Shown here in pieces: positions 1 to 6,029 of a stretch of DNA of 18,570 nucleotides (position 1 is its first letter; each line of letters begins with the position of its first letter). Under the pieces are notes generated by a model. The model was not told where the DNA came from, did not search any database, and was given only the letters and a program-made list of their open reading frames with translations. Source of the stretch: RBG-16-66-20 sp964564865 (lineage in GTDB: Bacteria > Pseudomonadota > Gammaproteobacteria > Burkholderiales > SG8-39); assembly GCA_964564865.1 (NCBI GenBank), contig CAZMDA010000070.1, forward strand, positions 1 through 18,570, read 5' to 3'. A program made the translations under genes and the position numbers.

Positions 1-1185
1 CGCGTCGCGCGCGAGCCCGCCGCGCCCGCCGGGCGCCGCGCCCTGGTCATCGGCGCCGGCGTCGCCGGCGCCGCCGCCTGCGAGCGCCTCGCGGCGCGCG
101 ACTGGGAAATCACGCTGCTCGAGCGCCACCCGGTCACCGCGGCCGAGGCCTCCGGCAACCATGCCGGCGCCTTTCACCCGGTGCTCACGCCCGACGACAG
201 CCTGTTCGCGCGCCTGACGCGCGCCGCGTACCTGCACGCGCTGCGGCAATGGCGCGCGCTGGAAGGCCTGTCGTGGCGCCAGTGCGGCCTGCTGCAACTG
301 GCGCGCGACGCCGAGGAAGCCTCGTCGCAGCGCCGCGCGCTCGAGGCGCTCGCGCCGCCGCCGGGCTTCGCGCAACTGCTGGATGCCGCGCAGGCTGGAG
401 CTGTCGCGGGCGTGCCCCTCGCCGCGGGCGGGCTGTGGTTCCCGGAATCCGGCTGGATCCAGCCGCGCTCGCTGGTGAACGCGCTGCTCGCCGCCTGCGG
501 CCCCCGCCTGCGCCCGCGCCTGCAGCGCGAGGTGGCGTCGCTTTCGTTCGAAGGCGGCGCCTGGATCGCACGGGACGCGCGCGGCACGGTGCTGGGCGAG
601 GCGCCCGTGGTGATCCTCGCCAACGCGGCCGACGCGCTGCGCCTGTCGCCGCAGCCCTCGATCCCGCTGCGCCGCGTGCGCGGGCAGCTGAGCCTCGTGC
701 CCGGCATCGCGGGCCTGAAGGCCGTGGTGCTGCGCGGCGGCATGGCGCTGCCAGCGGTGGACGGGCTCTCGGCGGTGGGCGCGAGCTACGACATCGACGA
801 CGAGGATCCCCTGCCGCGCGCCGACAGCCATGCGGGCAACCTGGAGCGGCTGGAGCGCATGCTGCCGGGGGCCAGCGCGGGCCTGGATCCGGCGCAACTG
901 GAGGGCCGCGTCGCCTTCCGCGCCACGGTGCGCGACCGCCTGCCGCTGGTGGGTGCGCTGGGGGATGCGCGCGGTCCCGGCCTCTACGCCGCGTCCGCCT
1001 ACGGCTCGCGCGGCCTGATCTGGTCCGGCCTCGCGGGCGAGCTGCTGGCCTCCATGCTCGAGGGCGAGCCCATGCCACTGGAACGCAAACTCATCGCTGC
1101 CCTCGATCCGTCGCGCTTCGCGCTGCGCGCGGCGAGGCGCGGCGCGAGTGCCGCCCTTCCCGGTGCTACCAGCGCTCCAGCTTGA
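1..1185 (+). CDS. mnmC: MnmC C-terminal part: FAD-dependent cmnm5(s2)U34 oxidoreductase (5' end cut by window)
   Basis: The reading frame is open from base 1 and ends at TGA 1183-1185, giving 394 residues without a start. The first residues look like a linker. They are followed by a dinucleotide-binding Rossmann motif (VIGAGVAGAA) and an acidic strand end (LLERH), as in FAD-dependent amine oxidases of the DAO fold. The stretch ASGNHAGAFHPVLTPDD and the later GLYAASAYGSRGLIW segment are typical of the MnmC oxidase domain. In MnmC this domain removes the carboxymethyl group from cmnm5(s2)U34 of tRNA, and an N-terminal methyltransferase domain then methylates nm5(s2)U34. The linker ahead of the Rossmann motif implies a fused methyltransferase domain upstream, outside the window; this is inference. 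The last 20 bases overlap the 3' end of the convergent cation transporter gene. The assignment is strong for the family; whether the protein is bifunctional is not visible. Confidence 0.9.
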   Translation, partial: RVAREPAAPAGRRALVIGAGVAGAAACERLAARDWEITLLERHPVTAAEASGNHAGAFHPVLTPDDSLFARLTRAAYLHALRQWRALEGLSWRQCGLLQLARDAEEASSQRRALEALAPPPGFAQLLDAAQAGAVAGVPLAAGGLWFPESGWIQPRSLVNALLAACGPRLRPRLQREVASLSFEGGAWIARDARGTVLGEAPVVILANAADALRLSPQPSIPLRRVRGQLSLVPGIAGLKAVVLRGGMALPAVDGLSAVGASYDIDDEDPLPRADSHAGNLERLERMLPGASAGLDPAQLEGRVAFRATVRDRLPLVGALGDARGPGLYAASAYGSRGLIWSGLAGELLASMLEGEPMPLERKLIAALDPSRFALRAARRGASAALPGATSAPA

Positions 1186-2068
1186 TGTCGTCGTACGACG
1201 AGGGGTGGGAGATGGGCTCGATGTGGCTGAGCGTGGTGGCGTAGGGAATCAGGGACCCGATGCGCTCCTCGATTTCCTCCGAGAGCTGGTGCGCGCGCTC
1301 GACCGGCCAGTCGTCCGGCACCAGCAGGTGGAAGGAGATGAAGCGCCGCGCGCCCGCCTGGCGCGTGAGCAGGGCGTGGAACTCGATGCCGTAGCGCGGC
1401 CGGTACTCGGCGAAGATCTTCTCGATCACCGCGCGCTCGGCCTCGGGGATGGCCGCGTCCAGCAGCCCGGTGAAGGAGCGGCGCATCAGGCGAAAGCCGG
1501 TCCAGACGATGTGGACCGCCACCGCGATCGCGATCAGGGGATCCAGGATCAGCCAGCCGGTCACCGCGACCAGCGCCACGCCCGCGACGACCCCGGCCGA
1601 GGTCCAGACGTCGCTCATCAGGTGGTGGCCGTCGGCCTCCAGCGCGATGCTGTGCATGCGCTTGCCGGTGGAGATGAGCAGCAGCCCGCAGGCGAGGTTC
1701 ACCGCCGAGGCCGCCACCGAGATGGCAATGCCCAGCCATGGCGCGTCGATGGGCTGCGGCGCGGCCAGGCGCGGCACCGCCGCCCAGGCGATGCTGGCGG
1801 CCGCCAGCACGATCAGCGCGCCCTCGATGCCGCTGGCGAAGTACTCGGCCTTGTGGCGGCCGTAGGGATGGGCCGCGTCCGGCGGCGAGGCGGCGAGGCG
1901 CAGCATGGACAGCGCCAGGATCGCCGCGGCGAGGTTGACCAGCGACTCCAGCGCGTCCGAGAGCAGGCCCACCGAGCCGGTGACCTGCCAGGCCCAGGTC
2001 TTCAGGCCGATGGTGGCGAGCGCCGCGGCGACCGACAGCCAGGCGTAGCGCTCGAGGTTGTTGTCCAT
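1166..2068 (-). CDS. Cation diffusion facilitator (CDF) family transporter
   Basis: This 300-residue protein has about six hydrophobic segments over residues 10-195 and a soluble C-terminal domain, the layout of CDF metal/proton antiporters in the inner membrane. The TM5 metal-site motif HxxxD is present (H149, D153 in DGHHLMSD). TM2 carries ESLVN (E41, N45) where E. coli FieF has an Asp pair, so the metal preference cannot be read off. The C-terminal domain ends with a HIEP motif, as in the dimerising cytoplasmic domain of the family. The chosen ATG at 2066-2068 begins MDNNLERYAWLS, the usual family N-terminus. It lies 11 bases after the lldD stop, so the gene is probably the second in an lldD operon; no strong ribosome site is seen. 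The 3' end overlaps mnmC by 20 bases, tail to tail. A longer frame continues upstream through lldD but is only a shadow. Confidence 0.88.
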   Translation of the reverse strand: MDNNLERYAWLSVAAALATIGLKTWAWQVTGSVGLLSDALESLVNLAAAILALSMLRLAASPPDAAHPYGRHKAEYFASGIEGALIVLAAASIAWAAVPRLAAPQPIDAPWLGIAISVAASAVNLACGLLLISTGKRMHSIALEADGHHLMSDVWTSAGVVAGVALVAVTGWLILDPLIAIAVAVHIVWTGFRLMRRSFTGLLDAAIPEAERAVIEKIFAEYRPRYGIEFHALLTRQAGARRFISFHLLVPDDWPVERAHQLSEEIEERIGSLIPYATTLSHIEPISHPSSYDDIKLERW

Positions 2069-2079
2069 GCGCTCGGCGC

Positions 2080-3219
2080 TCAGGCCGGCCGCAGTATCGC
2101 GGGGCTCGCGTCCTTCACGTCCTTGATCCCGCACAGCGCCATGGTGACGTCCAGCTCCTTGCGGATGATCTCCAGCGCCTGCGTCACGCCCGCCTCGCCC
2201 AGCGCGCCCAGGCCGTAGGCATAGGCGCGGCCGATCATCACGCCGCGCGCGCCCAGCGCCAGCGCCCGCAGCACGTCCTGCCCGGAGCGGATGCCGCCGT
2301 CGAACAGCACCTCGGTCCTGGAACCCACCGCCTGCACGATCTCCGGCAGTCCGCGGATGGAGGACACGGTGCCATCGAGCTGCCGCCCGCCGTGGTTGGA
2401 GACCACGATGGCGTCGGCGCCGCTGTCGGCGGCGATCCTGGCGTCCTCGGCATCGAGGATGCCCTTCAGCACCAGCTTGCCGGGCCACAGGCTCTTCACC
2501 CAGGCCACGTCCTTCCAGGACAGCGTCGGGTCGAACTGCCCGGCGATCCACTGCGACAGCGTGGTGAGGCTCTTCGCGTCCGGGATGCGCCCCTCCAGGT
2601 TGCCGAAGGACTTGCGCCGCCCCATGAGCACGTTGAGCGCCCAGCCGGGCTTGGTCATGACGTCGAGCGCGGTCCCCAGCGTGAGCTTCGGGGGCACCGC
2701 GAGGCCGTTCTTCAAGTCCATGTGGCGCTGGCCCTGGATCTGCAGGTCCAGGGTCAGCACCAGCGCCGAGCACTTCGCCGCCTTGGCGCGCTCGATGAGC
2801 GAGGCGGCGAAGCCGCGGTCGCGCATCACGTAGAGCTGGAACCAGAACGGCCTGGCGACGGCGCCCGCCACGTCCTCGATGGAGCAGATGGACATGGTGG
2901 ACAGCGTGTAGGGAACGCCGAAGCGCTCGGCGGCGCGCGCGGCGAGGATCTCGCCGTCGGCCCAGTTCAGGCCCGTCAGCCCGACCGGCGCCAGCGCCAC
3001 CGGCATCGCCACCGGCTGCCCCAGCATGGTGGAGGCGAGCGAGCGGTTGTCGACGTCGATCGCGACGCGCTGGCGGAACCGGAGCGCCTCGAGGTCCTCG
3101 CGGTTGGCGCGCAGCGTGGCCTCGTCGTAGGCGCCGCGGTCGACGTAGTCGAATATTGCCTTTGCGATCCTTCTGCGCGACAGCTCGCGCAGGTCGGCGA
3201 TGTTGGTGACGACGGGCAT
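2080..3219 (-). CDS. lldD: FMN-dependent alpha-hydroxy-acid dehydrogenase, L-lactate dehydrogenase (LldD) type
   Basis: The 379-residue product is a full-length TIM-barrel flavoenzyme of the glycolate oxidase / lactate dehydrogenase family. It oxidises an L-2-hydroxy acid to the 2-oxo acid through FMN. The catalytic set aligns with spinach glycolate oxidase: Y25, Y130, D158, K252, the base H276 in SNHGGRQLDG, and R279. The FMN phosphate loop is FDGGIRSGQD (307-316). The segment QGQRHMDLKNG carries the family arginine (R165). The start MPVVTNIADL matches the family's N-terminus well, so the ATG at 3219 is preferred over an out-of-frame ATG at 3229. The gene is divergent from an IclR regulator and precedes a cation transporter. 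L-lactate is the most likely substrate, but mandelate- or glycolate-type activity cannot be excluded from sequence alone. No Shine-Dalgarno site is visible; see the promoter entry. Confidence 0.9.
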   Translation of the reverse strand: MPVVTNIADLRELSRRRIAKAIFDYVDRGAYDEATLRANREDLEALRFRQRVAIDVDNRSLASTMLGQPVAMPVALAPVGLTGLNWADGEILAARAAERFGVPYTLSTMSICSIEDVAGAVARPFWFQLYVMRDRGFAASLIERAKAAKCSALVLTLDLQIQGQRHMDLKNGLAVPPKLTLGTALDVMTKPGWALNVLMGRRKSFGNLEGRIPDAKSLTTLSQWIAGQFDPTLSWKDVAWVKSLWPGKLVLKGILDAEDARIAADSGADAIVVSNHGGRQLDGTVSSIRGLPEIVQAVGSRTEVLFDGGIRSGQDVLRALALGARGVMIGRAYAYGLGALGEAGVTQALEIIRKELDVTMALCGIKDVKDASPAILRPA

Positions 3220-3258
3220 GGGCGCCCATTTTACATCGTGGGATAGAATCAGCGCCCC
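3220..3258. promoter_or_regulatory. Compact divergent lldD/iclR promoter region with dyad symmetry
   Basis: Only 39 bases separate the two start codons. On the - strand TAAAAT lies at 3233-3228, and on the + strand TAGAAT lies at 3244-3249. Both are good -10-like hexamers and both sit 9 bases before their ATG. They are arranged symmetrically around 3238.5, and the outer arms GGGCGC (3220-3225) and GCGCCC (3252-3257) share the same axis. No Shine-Dalgarno sequence and no clear -35 box are seen for either gene. The layout suggests back-to-back promoters that cannot both be occupied, probably bound by the IclR protein encoded alongside. That is inference; IclR proteins commonly bind quasi-palindromes in such divergent gaps. 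Confidence 0.5.
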
Positions 3259-4050
3259 ATGGCCGCCAAAGACGAGCGGAAAAGCCCGATCCAGGTCATC
3301 GACCGGATGATGAAGCTGCTCGACGTGCTCGCCCAGCACCCCGAGCCCATCGGCCTGAAGCAGATCGCGCAGGTCACCGGCCTGCACCCCTCGACCGCGC
3401 ACCGCATCCTGTCGGCGATGACCGCGGACCGCATCGTGGACCGCGTCGAGCCCGGCGCCTACCGCCTCGGCATGCGGCTGCTGGAGCTGGGCAACCTGGT
3501 GAAGTCGCGCATCAACGTGCGCGAGATGGCGCTGCCGGTGATGCGCGAGCTGCACGCGCAGACGGGCGAAACCGTGAACCTGTCGGTGCGCCAGGACGAC
3601 GAGATCGTCTACGTCGAGCGCACCTCGTCTGGCCGCTCGGCGATGCGCGTGGTGCACGTGGTGGGCGCGCGCGCGCCGCTGCACATCACCGCCGCCGGGA
3701 AGCTGTTCCTGCTGGAGGAGGGCTTCCCGCGCCTGCGCGACTACGCGCGGCGCACCGGCCTCAAGCCGCACACCCGGGCGACGCTCTCGACGCTGCCGCA
3801 GCTGGAGCGCGAGCTGGAGCGCATCCAGCGCCAGGGCTGGGCCACCGACGCCGAGGAGGCCGAGGTCGGCGTGCGCTGCGTCGCCGCCGCGGTGCGCGAC
3901 GACGCCGGCCAGCTGGTGGCGGCGCTGTCGATCTCCTCGCCCGCGGACCGCATGAAGCCGCAATGGGGGCCGCTGGTGAAGGAGGCCGCCGAGCGCGTCG
4001 CGCACGCCATCGGCCACCGGCGCGACGGCGCGCGCATCAGCGCCGCCTGA
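3259..4050 (+). CDS. IclR-family transcriptional regulator
   Basis: This 263-residue protein has the two-domain IclR layout. An N-terminal winged helix-turn-helix covers roughly residues 10-70 (VIDRMMKLLDVLAQHPEPIGLKQIA, then HPSTAHRILSAM). It is followed by a linker helix and a GAF-like effector-binding domain from about residue 90 (ETVNLSVRQDDEIVYVERTSS, then PLHITAAGKLFL). IclR proteins bind DNA as dimers or tetramers and respond to small carboxylic or aromatic metabolites. The gene is divergent from lldD with a 39-bp gap, so the likely target is lldD and the transporter behind it, plus its own gene. The effector is unknown but would plausibly be a hydroxy acid or its oxidation product. 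The start ATG at 3259 has no Shine-Dalgarno site but has TAGAAT 10 bases upstream. Confidence 0.9.
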   Translation: MAAKDERKSPIQVIDRMMKLLDVLAQHPEPIGLKQIAQVTGLHPSTAHRILSAMTADRIVDRVEPGAYRLGMRLLELGNLVKSRINVREMALPVMRELHAQTGETVNLSVRQDDEIVYVERTSSGRSAMRVVHVVGARAPLHITAAGKLFLLEEGFPRLRDYARRTGLKPHTRATLSTLPQLERELERIQRQGWATDAEEAEVGVRCVAAAVRDDAGQLVAALSISSPADRMKPQWGPLVKEAAERVAHAIGHRRDGARISAA

Positions 4051-4055
4051 GCGGC

Positions 4056-4081
4056 AGGATGTAACCGATCGGTTACATCCT
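4056..4081. repeat. Perfect 26-bp palindrome between convergent iclR and egtD
   Basis: The left half AGGATGTAACCGA is followed immediately by its exact reverse complement, giving 13 + 13 bp with central GATC and no mismatch. It starts 5 bases after the iclR stop and overlaps the egtD stop codon (4080-4082). As RNA it would form the same strong hairpin in either direction, but neither side has a run of T, so it is not a standard intrinsic terminator. It may act as a shared 3' hairpin for both transcripts or as a binding site for a dimeric regulator. The symmetry is directly visible; the role is inferred. Confidence 0.75.
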
Positions 4082-5003
4082 ACGCGGCCACCAGCCCGTG
4101 CAGGGCGAAGCGCCCGCGCCGGTCGGTCCAGGCCCGGGCGCCGCGGAACCCCGCCCGGGCGGCAAGCGCCTGGAACTCCGCCACCGAGTACTTGCAGGAA
4201 TTCTCGGTATGGATGGACTCGCCCGGCTCGAACGCGAAGCGGTGCCGGCCCACCCGCACCGACTGGCGCGCCAGCGACACCAGGTGCATCTCGATGCGGC
4301 CCAGCGTGGCGTTGTAGAAGGCGTAGTGGCGGAAGCGCCCCAGGTCGAAGTCCGCGCCCAGCTCGCGGTTGATCCGCGCGAGCAGGTTGAGGTTGAACTG
4401 CGCCGTCACGCCGCGCGCGTCGTTGTAGGCGGCGTGCAGGACGTTGGCGTCCTTCTTCAGGTCCACGCCCACCAGCATGGCGCCGCCGGGGCCCACCTGG
4501 CCGCGCGTCATGCGCAGGAACGCGAGCGCCTCGTCCGGCGTCAGGTTGCCGATGGTGGAGCCGGGGAAGTAGACCACGCGCCGCCCGGGGCCCTCGATGC
4601 CGGGGATCTCCAGCGGGCGCGAGAAGTCCCCCACCACCGGCGCGAGGCGCAGCCAGGGAAACTCGCGCGCCAGGCGCGCGCAGGCGCCGCGCAGCGCAGC
4701 CTCGGAGATGTCCACCGGCAGGTAGGCCGCCGGGCGCAGCGCCCGGATCAGCAGGCGCGACTTCAGGCTCTCGCCGCTGCCGTACTCGATCAGGGTGCAG
4801 CCGCGGCGCGCGAAGCGGGCGATGGCGGCAAGGTGCGCGCGCGTCAGCGAGAGCTCGGCGCGGGTGGGGTAGTACTCGGGCAGGCGGCAGATGGCCTCGA
4901 ACAGCGCGCTGCCGCGCGCGTCGTAGAAGTATTTCGGCGGCAGCGCCTTCTGCGGCAGGGCGAGGCCCGCGACGACGTCCTCGCGGAACCGGTCAACCGA
5001 CAC
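4080..5003 (-). CDS. egtD: L-histidine N-alpha-methyltransferase EgtD
   Basis: EgtD transfers three methyl groups from S-adenosylmethionine to histidine, giving hercynine, the first step of ergothioneine synthesis. The 307-residue product shows the family signature throughout: KYFYDARGSALFEAICRLPEY near the N-terminus, the SAM loop LIEYGSGESLKSRLL (71-85), YLPVDIS, FPGSTIGNLTP (N153), DLKKDANVLHAAYND (Y193) and GRIEMHLVS. E267 and S269 in HTENSCKYS correspond to the Glu/Ser pair that holds the histidine imidazole in mycobacterial EgtD. The start is uncertain. I chose GTG at 5003 because it lies 15 bases after the pbpG stop and gives the usual family length; upstream extension would run into pbpG. 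No clear ribosome site precedes it. The sulfoxide synthase EgtB, usually a neighbour, is not in the window. Confidence 0.88.
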   Translation of the reverse strand: MSVDRFREDVVAGLALPQKALPPKYFYDARGSALFEAICRLPEYYPTRAELSLTRAHLAAIARFARRGCTLIEYGSGESLKSRLLIRALRPAAYLPVDISEAALRGACARLAREFPWLRLAPVVGDFSRPLEIPGIEGPGRRVVYFPGSTIGNLTPDEALAFLRMTRGQVGPGGAMLVGVDLKKDANVLHAAYNDARGVTAQFNLNLLARINRELGADFDLGRFRHYAFYNATLGRIEMHLVSLARQSVRVGRHRFAFEPGESIHTENSCKYSVAEFQALAARAGFRGARAWTDRRGRFALHGLVAA

Positions 5004-5017
5004 GCGGTCGGGCGGCG

Positions 5018-5923
5018 CTAGCCCGGCCGGCCGGCCGGGACCTTGGCGGCGTGGTGCTCGAGCCACTTGCGGATGCGGTTGGCGTCGCCGATCCGGGACT
5101 GCTTGCCCCAGGAATCGAGCAGGACCACGATCAGCTCGCGCGAGGCGAGGCGCACGCGCATCACCAGGCACCGCCCGGCCTCGCTGATGTAGCCGGTCTT
5201 GGACAGGCCGATGTCCCAGTTCACGCTGCGCACCAGGCCGTTGGTGTTGCGAAAGCCCTGCTCGCGGCCGAACACGTTCACCTTGGCGCTCTCGCGCGTG
5301 GAGTACTCGCGGATCACCGGATGGCGGTGCGCGGCCTCGATCAGGCGCGCCAGGTCCGTCGCGCTGGAGACGTTGCCCGGCGACAGGCCGCTCGCGTCGA
5401 CGAAGCGGGAATCGGTCATGCCGAGCGCGCGCGCCTTCTCGTTCATGGCGGCGACGAAGGCCGGTGTGCCGCCGGGGAAGGTGCGCCCGAGCGCGGCCGC
5501 GGCGCGGTTCTCCGAGGACATGAGCGCGAGCAGCATCAGGTCGTCCCGCGTGAACACCGAGCCGGGCCGCAGGCGCGAGCGCGTCCCCTTCACGGTGTCG
5601 TAATCCTCGTCGCTGATCACCACGCGCTGCCCGAGGTCCAGCTTGTGCTCCAGGATCACCAGCGCGGTCATCAGCTTGGTGATCGAGGCGATCGGCACCG
5701 CCGCATCCGGGTTCTTGGCGTACAGCGTCTCGCCGCTGGCGGCGTCCTGCACCAGCGCGACCGAGGAGCGCAGGAACAGCGCCTCGCCGTCCTTTTCCTT
5801 GGCCGGCCCCTTCGCCTGCGCGAACCCGATGCCCAGCGCGAGCACCGCGGCCAGCGCCGCCAAGGCCACGATTTTCTCCAAGTGGTGCAGCTGCCGCTCC
5901 TCTTTGTTCGCGTGGGAATGCAT
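5018..5923 (-). CDS. pbpG: Periplasmic serine DD-peptidase, PBP7/PbpG-like (peptidase S11)
   Basis: The three penicillin-binding motifs are present in order: SxxK (S80-ITK83), SxN (S137-E-N139) and KTG (K242-T-G244). They define an active DD-carboxypeptidase or endopeptidase that trims or opens peptidoglycan cross-links. A hydrophobic signal segment (IVALAALAAVLALGIGFAQA) ends near residue 37, so the protein is exported. At 301 residues, without the extra C-terminal domain and amphipathic anchor of DacA-type enzymes, it resembles PBP7. The ATG at 5923 is listed as the start, but it has no ribosome site. A strong AAAGAGGAG lies at 5905-5897, six bases before an in-frame CTG (5890-5888), which would give a cleaner signal peptide starting at residue 12. 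The stop is followed after 14 bases by egtD, suggesting cotranscription. Confidence 0.87.
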   Translation of the reverse strand: MHSHANKEERQLHHLEKIVALAALAAVLALGIGFAQAKGPAKEKDGEALFLRSSVALVQDAASGETLYAKNPDAAVPIASITKLMTALVILEHKLDLGQRVVISDEDYDTVKGTRSRLRPGSVFTRDDLMLLALMSSENRAAAALGRTFPGGTPAFVAAMNEKARALGMTDSRFVDASGLSPGNVSSATDLARLIEAAHRHPVIREYSTRESAKVNVFGREQGFRNTNGLVRSVNWDIGLSKTGYISEAGRCLVMRVRLASRELIVVLLDSWGKQSRIGDANRIRKWLEHHAAKVPAGRPG

Positions 5924-5961
5924 GTTCGTGTTTTTATTGGTCTTTTGCCAGCCCAGCCGGC

Positions 5962-5991
5962 AGTCTACCCCTGGCAAAGGCAAAAAAGCAA
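5962..5991 (-). promoter_or_regulatory. Possible pbpG-egtD promoter
   Basis: In the 106-bp gap between the ABC exporter gene and pbpG, the - strand shows TTGCTT (5991-5986), an 18-bp spacer and TAGACT (5967-5962). This is an acceptable sigma70 match in an AT-richer patch. The -10 lies in the loop of an inverted repeat, TTTGCCAG (5944-5951) with CTGGCAAA (5971-5978). The rest of the gap (5924-6029) holds no gene and no clear terminator for the upstream ABC gene. This is a weak, motif-only call. Confidence 0.35.
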
Positions 5992-6029
5992 GCCGAATTA
6001 GCCCTCTAGGAGACATTCTTCATACGAAT

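Noticed and set aside
1166..3229. A 687-residue frame that seems to join a long N-terminal part to the CDF transporter
   Set aside because: The N-terminal part is out-of-frame translation of lldD (arginine/alanine-rich with no domain). The real transporter begins at 2068 with a normal N-terminus.
2080..4017. A 645-residue frame suggesting a fusion upstream of lldD
   Set aside because: The first 266 residues are antisense to the IclR gene and look like low-complexity GC shadow. The family N-terminus MPVVTNI sets the start at 3219.
5944..5978. Inverted repeat TTTGCCAG / CTGGCAAA upstream of pbpG as an operator or terminator
   Set aside because: The arms are exact but separated by 19 bases, with no regulator or T-run nearby, so I mention it only within the promoter entry.
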